A stretch of DNA of 64,000 nucleotides from positions 16,196,769-16,260,768 of the forward strand of contig NC_089727.1 of NCBI RefSeq assembly GCF_035083965.1, given 5' to 3'. The position numbers were made by a program, and so were the translations under genes. How positions within the stretch are numbered: the stretch's first letter is position 1; the number at the start of each line of letters is the position of its first letter. Below, piece after piece: positions 60,201 to 64,000 of the stretch. This DNA is from Branchiostoma lanceolatum (Eukaryota; Chordata; Leptocardii; Amphioxiformes; Branchiostomatidae). The notes under the pieces are model-generated. The model was not told the DNA's origin. It saw only the letters and a list, made by a program, of their open reading frames with translations, and made no database searches.

Positions 60201-61165
60201 AAGGAAAATGAGAGTTTGCAGTGGTTTTAAGTTTGCGATAACACTGTAGTCACATATACTAGTACTGTACAGTGATGGGATAGCTGCAAACGTAATTATG
60301 TAACTATCACAGAAATTTCAAGAATTACAGTTACTGTAGTGCACTTGTTTTCATCATAAACATGTCTGATAGCTATTAGATCTTCAATGATTACTGCTTG
60401 ACATGGCGGCATGCTTTAATGTACGACAAGCCTGATTGGTACTAAATGGAATTGTGTGTTTTACCATTTGTAGTCCAACATCAATGCAAGTGTCACCTTA
60501 TGCAGTCTGTAAAGGATAAAATTTTCTCTAGATTTACATGACTTCGCAATCAGAGGAAATTGCACAAGAATCTAGTTGATGTGACTGTGATTGAATGAGG
60601 ACAACCAACATGCCTGAAGTAAAGATGTCAGAAGAGTTATTAAATGTGTTTCACATTTTTTCCAGGAAATGGTACATTGATCGGAGCATCAGCCAATGTT
60701 GTGTGTGCAGGTCTGGCTGAGCAGAGAGGCTATGGCTTTTCTTTTGTGGAGTTTTTCAAGTAAGTTATTTACCCTATTGTTTTGTCTGTAAGCTCACCTT
60801 GTCCTATTGTAGTCTATTGTCATATCAAATATATTTAAGGCATCAACTCTTTTCAATTTTGGTTCTTTCTGTAACTGGTTCATTTATTTCATGGAAAGCC
60901 AACAGATCTGTTTATGTTCTTTTGCATTTCAGGATACTATAGCTTAAGTGCATTGAAATTTACATTCTAAAATGTTATTGTGGGTATCCTAGGAAATTTT
61001 CATTTGTAAAACTCCCATTTTTTCTCCCGTAGGGTTGGTTTTCCCATGATGATTGTCACCACGTTGGTGGCCATGATCTACCTCTTGATCTGCCATGGCG
61101 TGATCGGCTGGGACGTACCGACAAACAGCACGATGCCACTGTTCCCCTCACACTCAGTGTTGTAG
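51295..61165 (+). CDS. OCA2 (P protein) melanosomal membrane transporter
   Basis: Complete gene, 842 aa, 20 coding exons: 51295-51617, 51853-52020, 52319-52376, 52608-52680, 52930-53066, 53309-53403, 53859-54015, 54375-54512, 54765-54821, 55194-55318, 55519-55657, 55943-56075, 56663-56810, 57148-57202, 57407-57515, 57853-57980, 58201-58260, 59806-60004, 60666-60759, 61033-61165. All are GT-AG and phase-consistent. The cytosolic N-terminus has an acidic dileucine signal (E67 to L71-L72), equivalent to the sorting signal of human OCA2. TM1 is in exon 3. A luminal loop with four N-glycosylation sequons follows (exons 5-6). Two ArsB/NhaD-like repeats carry the F-L-D-N-V-T-T / G-D-P-P-N-V and I-D-N-I-P-F / [12 protein letters not shown] signatures. 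Human OCA2 (838 aa) is near-identical in length and supports anion conductance and pH control in melanosomes. The start is the first ATG after a likely 5' UTR acceptor at 51280. Confidence 0.95.
53547..53758. mobile_element. Mariner-type MITE in an OCA2 intron
   Basis: Same family as 16769-16980: CTGTAAATGCA at one end, TGCATTTACAG at the other, TA at 53545-53546 and 53759-53760. It lies in the intron before the 53859 exon. Confidence 0.85.
55018..55068. repeat. Short inverted repeat in an OCA2 intron
   Basis: agcaccaaggacag (55018-55031) pairs with ctgtccttggtgct (55055-55068) around a 23-bp loop. Confidence 0.8.
59310..59760. mobile_element. Foldback element in the 1.5-kb OCA2 intron
   Basis: About 59320-59425 ('ttcgcagctaaaactcac' to 'ggtgatgcacgttgt') is the imperfect reverse complement of about 59615-59715, around a 190-bp loop. 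The right end continues to 'aggaggtattcctccttcccgg'. The end of a related element lies in intron 2 of copy F. Exact termini and target duplication are not resolved. Confidence 0.7.
60008..60340. mobile_element. Disrupted mariner-type MITE with nested sequence
   Basis: 'actgtaaatgc' at about 60012 and 'aattacagtta' at about 60324 resemble the ends of the 53547 family, with 'gcagtggttttaagtttgcg' inside. The middle is interrupted by a TAG triplet run (60033-60059) and unrelated sequence. Tentative. Confidence 0.5.
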
Positions 61166-64000
61166 GATCGGCTGGGACATATACCAACCAACCAACAACA
61201 CAATGACACTGTTCCACACTTTGTGGACTGTAGCTAAACAGCACAGTACCACTATACACAATGAGACAGGCTGTGGTGTAGCCGTTACAAATTTAGAGGA
61301 AGATCAGCCGCAATCATGCCTTTCAAACAACATTCCTACCTAGACCTTCCAGTTCCTATAGGAACATCAGGCAGTGCATTAGGAAAAAACAACATCACAA
61401 GGCAAAAATCCTTTCTCATAGAGTACATGTATAACAGGCTTTATCTCTACTAGAGAATTGCAATAAGCCCAAGTAATGTGATGGGGGCTGTTTCAAATAA
61501 CCACTATCATGGAGAACGAAGTCAACTCAACATCAGGTCCAAATTGAAACTGGGTTCCGGATGGCTCAGTGTTGGAAGATAATCTACTTTGCCAAAGCAG
61601 ATTATATGAGCAGCATGAACTAATACTCACAATATCACTGGTACTATTGACCACTGTGCTGCTATTGAAATGTAGGTTTTATATTCTAGGGACCAAGTTT
61701 AATACCCAAGATGGCAAAAGTCGATTGATTGTCTTTTAAAGAGAATGTAATGGACTCTTAGCAAGAATGCTGTTGTGTATCAGAATAATATTTCTTCTAA
61801 AAAGTCTGTTACATATGTCTGTCATATGTTACAGTAAAATATCTGTGAAAATATCTGTAAATAATGTTGTAATTCTGTGATCACTATTTTACCACCATGC
61901 CACTATGTACTTTTATCTGCATCTTCCAACAAATATCGGTGCCACTTGTGGAAGAACAAATCAGGAACCACAACTATTGACTGTTAGAGAGAATGTGACC
62001 ATATCATGATACAAAAAAGTTGTAAATCTGTGAAATTAACCATTATATGATGTATATGATTACATTATACATATCAGCAGAGCAGTTACATTAATCTTAT
62101 CATGACCAAGACATTCATAATCAAGATAAAGGGAGAATCATTTTAGGGAAGAGCTGAAATTATAGTTTTTTTTAATGTAGTTTTAAAATGTGAGGTTAAC
62201 AAATACATATGATATAAAAATGCAGAATTGTGTGTGGGCAGCTATAATAAGGCATAAAGGTGGCACTGGACAACTGCAATGTTAAGGGGATTAAAATGTT
62301 GGTGCCTGTTTGAAACTCAGATGTTGCTAACAAAAGAAATTATGAAGTTATGTCATCTGGAAGGTTAGATGGGTGTTGCTGCTTTGCAGAAACTTTCTCA
62401 GAAACACATCTTTTGATTCATCTGAGTATGTGACGGTATCTGTACAATTGGCATCAGACCACATATCAATACAGAACTGTTGTGTTACAGAAGAATTTGT
62501 CTTTGGTGTCAACACAGGCAGGACATATTTTTGACACAGAAGTTACAGGTCTGTTCTTAAAGGCACCCAGAGCATTTTATGAGGGTTGAGAACTGGAAAT
62601 ATTCTAGTTGCTGTAATCTTTATGAAATCGACATTTAATGCCACTGTTTACCACATTTGCGTGCAGATTTCATATCAAAAGTGCTCAAAAGCGGCACAAA
62701 AATAAGCTACATGCCATTGGTGATCTTTTAGTTTCACACGCCTAGTGTAAATAGACCGATACCATAGCCCCGCCCACCTCCGACAAAACGTAGAAATGCA
62801 AAATTAAAACATAAAAATGCAAATATTTGACGGATATGCAGTCACTCTCTTATTGGTCGAACCGCTAGCGCTAATTGTGATGGACAGTCAGGATCAGTCT
62901 ATTAGCGCTCGGATTTTCTATCAGTTCTCACCACACAACGACATTGTATCTTTGCTTATTTAATATCGATATGTAATGGTATAGTGTTATTGAAACTTAC
63001 AATGTGTAGGAATGACTAGAAATTAGAGTTATTTTATTCAAGTTTCAAGCCTCATAAAATGCTCTGGGTGCCTTTAAAAGTAAGAGAAAGTCTGAGGTGA
63101 AGTGGGACACATCACAGAACATAAACGAGAATCCAGAAACTAGTTTCTTTCGTCTGATATGTTTTTTTAATAATACCAGTACCACAGAAATTTATTATAC
63201 TGTAATTTTGCTATTTTTACACCCCAAATCATCTCACTGTAATTATCTACAACATCATCATCATAACACTATAATCATAATGACAGGATTATGTGGAAAT
63301 TAGCTTCACAAAATGGCTAAACATCCATAATAATTTTTACAACCAAATCACCATTTATGAGTAAGACAAGACTAAGAGACCCCATCAAGGTGCATAATAT
63401 ATCATTACCTTTTTTGGGAATTGAAGCCTTATGATTGTTACAATTAACTATGCAAATAACTACTCAAAGATATAGCAAGTATGGGCTTTAAAGCAGTAAA
63501 AGAAGGTTTAAACATCTAGATAACTCCAAAATGGACATAATCCTAATCAAATTTATTTCAGAATCTATGAATTTTGCTAGTTCTGAAACACAAAGTTCAA
63601 AACATATTGTCTTAACTTCTGTGATATCTAAATATATACTGAGATTACTAAATAAAGAATCAGTGTTTTAGGTAATGACAAAACAGACAGGACTTTGCAC
63701 AGGACTTAAGTGCTTACTTAAACCAATTATACCGGTATTGCAGACTGAGGAAGTTATATTGACTGTGATGTAACCCTGTCTCTAAGAAAGTTCAAAGCAA
63801 ATAAATCTTACACATCACAGGTTGACTTGAACTGAGTAATAATCCGACAATACCACCTCCAGATGATCATGATAATATTCCCATTCAAAGTCTTCAAAGA
63901 TATCTACATCATACGTCTCATAATTAGCCACTTTGTGGCAAATATGCTATCAATACTACACATCTTAATTTATATTTCCTTATAAACACAAATTTACAAA
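61166..64000 (+). other. OCA2 3' UTR and downstream flank
   Basis: No further coding exon is recognised. Candidate polyadenylation hexamers (aataaa) occur at about 63650 and 63800. The start of this stretch (61165-61190) repeats 'ggatcggctgggac' from the end of the last coding exon (about 61103), a short local duplication. It is otherwise AT-rich and unique-looking. Confidence 0.55.

Overview
The window reads as an invertebrate chordate genome, most likely amphioxus (Branchiostoma). The supporting signs are short GT-AG introns, dense small mobile elements, a complete OCA2-type gene with vertebrate-like exon content, and a lineage-specific expansion of SLC17 (sialin-like) transporters. Nothing bacterial is present. 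All gene models below were assembled by reading splice sites and protein similarity by eye; no alignment program was run.

Layout: (1) About 1.5-46.3 kb holds six full-length or near-full-length SLC17 copies, called A to F here, plus one three-exon fragment. A is on the minus strand (1482-7390); B to F are on the plus strand (11560-17122, 19029-25107, 27994-32769, 34456-38385, 40465-46318). All share the same 12 coding exons (11 in E), the same intron phases and a non-coding leader exon under a related upstream block. A and B are the two arms of a roughly 6.5-7 kb inverted repeat (about 575-7531 against 11220-17725). The region between the arms holds a young non-autonomous LTR retrotransposon and a dead exon 9-10-11 fragment. 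C to F form a head-to-tail array with shared 5' flanks, consistent with tandem segmental duplication. (2) About 46.3-51.3 kb is intergenic with simple repeats only. (3) 51295-61165 is a complete 20-coding-exon OCA2 (P protein) gene of 842 aa on the plus strand. (4) 61166-64000 is its 3' UTR and flank.

Copies A, B, D, E and F have open reading frames of 532, 532, 524, 515 and 532 aa. Copy C has two independent lesions (a 5-nt insertion in exon 5 and a lost splice acceptor before exon 10) and is probably a pseudogene. All copies keep the SLC17 12-TM fold and two key arginines of sialin, but lack the two TM4 glutamates and the TM4-region histidine, so substrate or coupling may differ from proton-coupled sialin. 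All copies end in T-K-L, a possible class I PDZ ligand.

The array also records its own history. Identifiable insertions with target-site duplications (LTR element, LINE 3' fragments, a tRNA-derived SINE, mariner-, Harbinger- and Mutator-like MITEs) occupy one copy and not its paralogues, so the order of events can be read directly. OCA2 and sialin-type carriers both act in lysosome-related organelles in vertebrates; whether their adjacency matters here is unknown.
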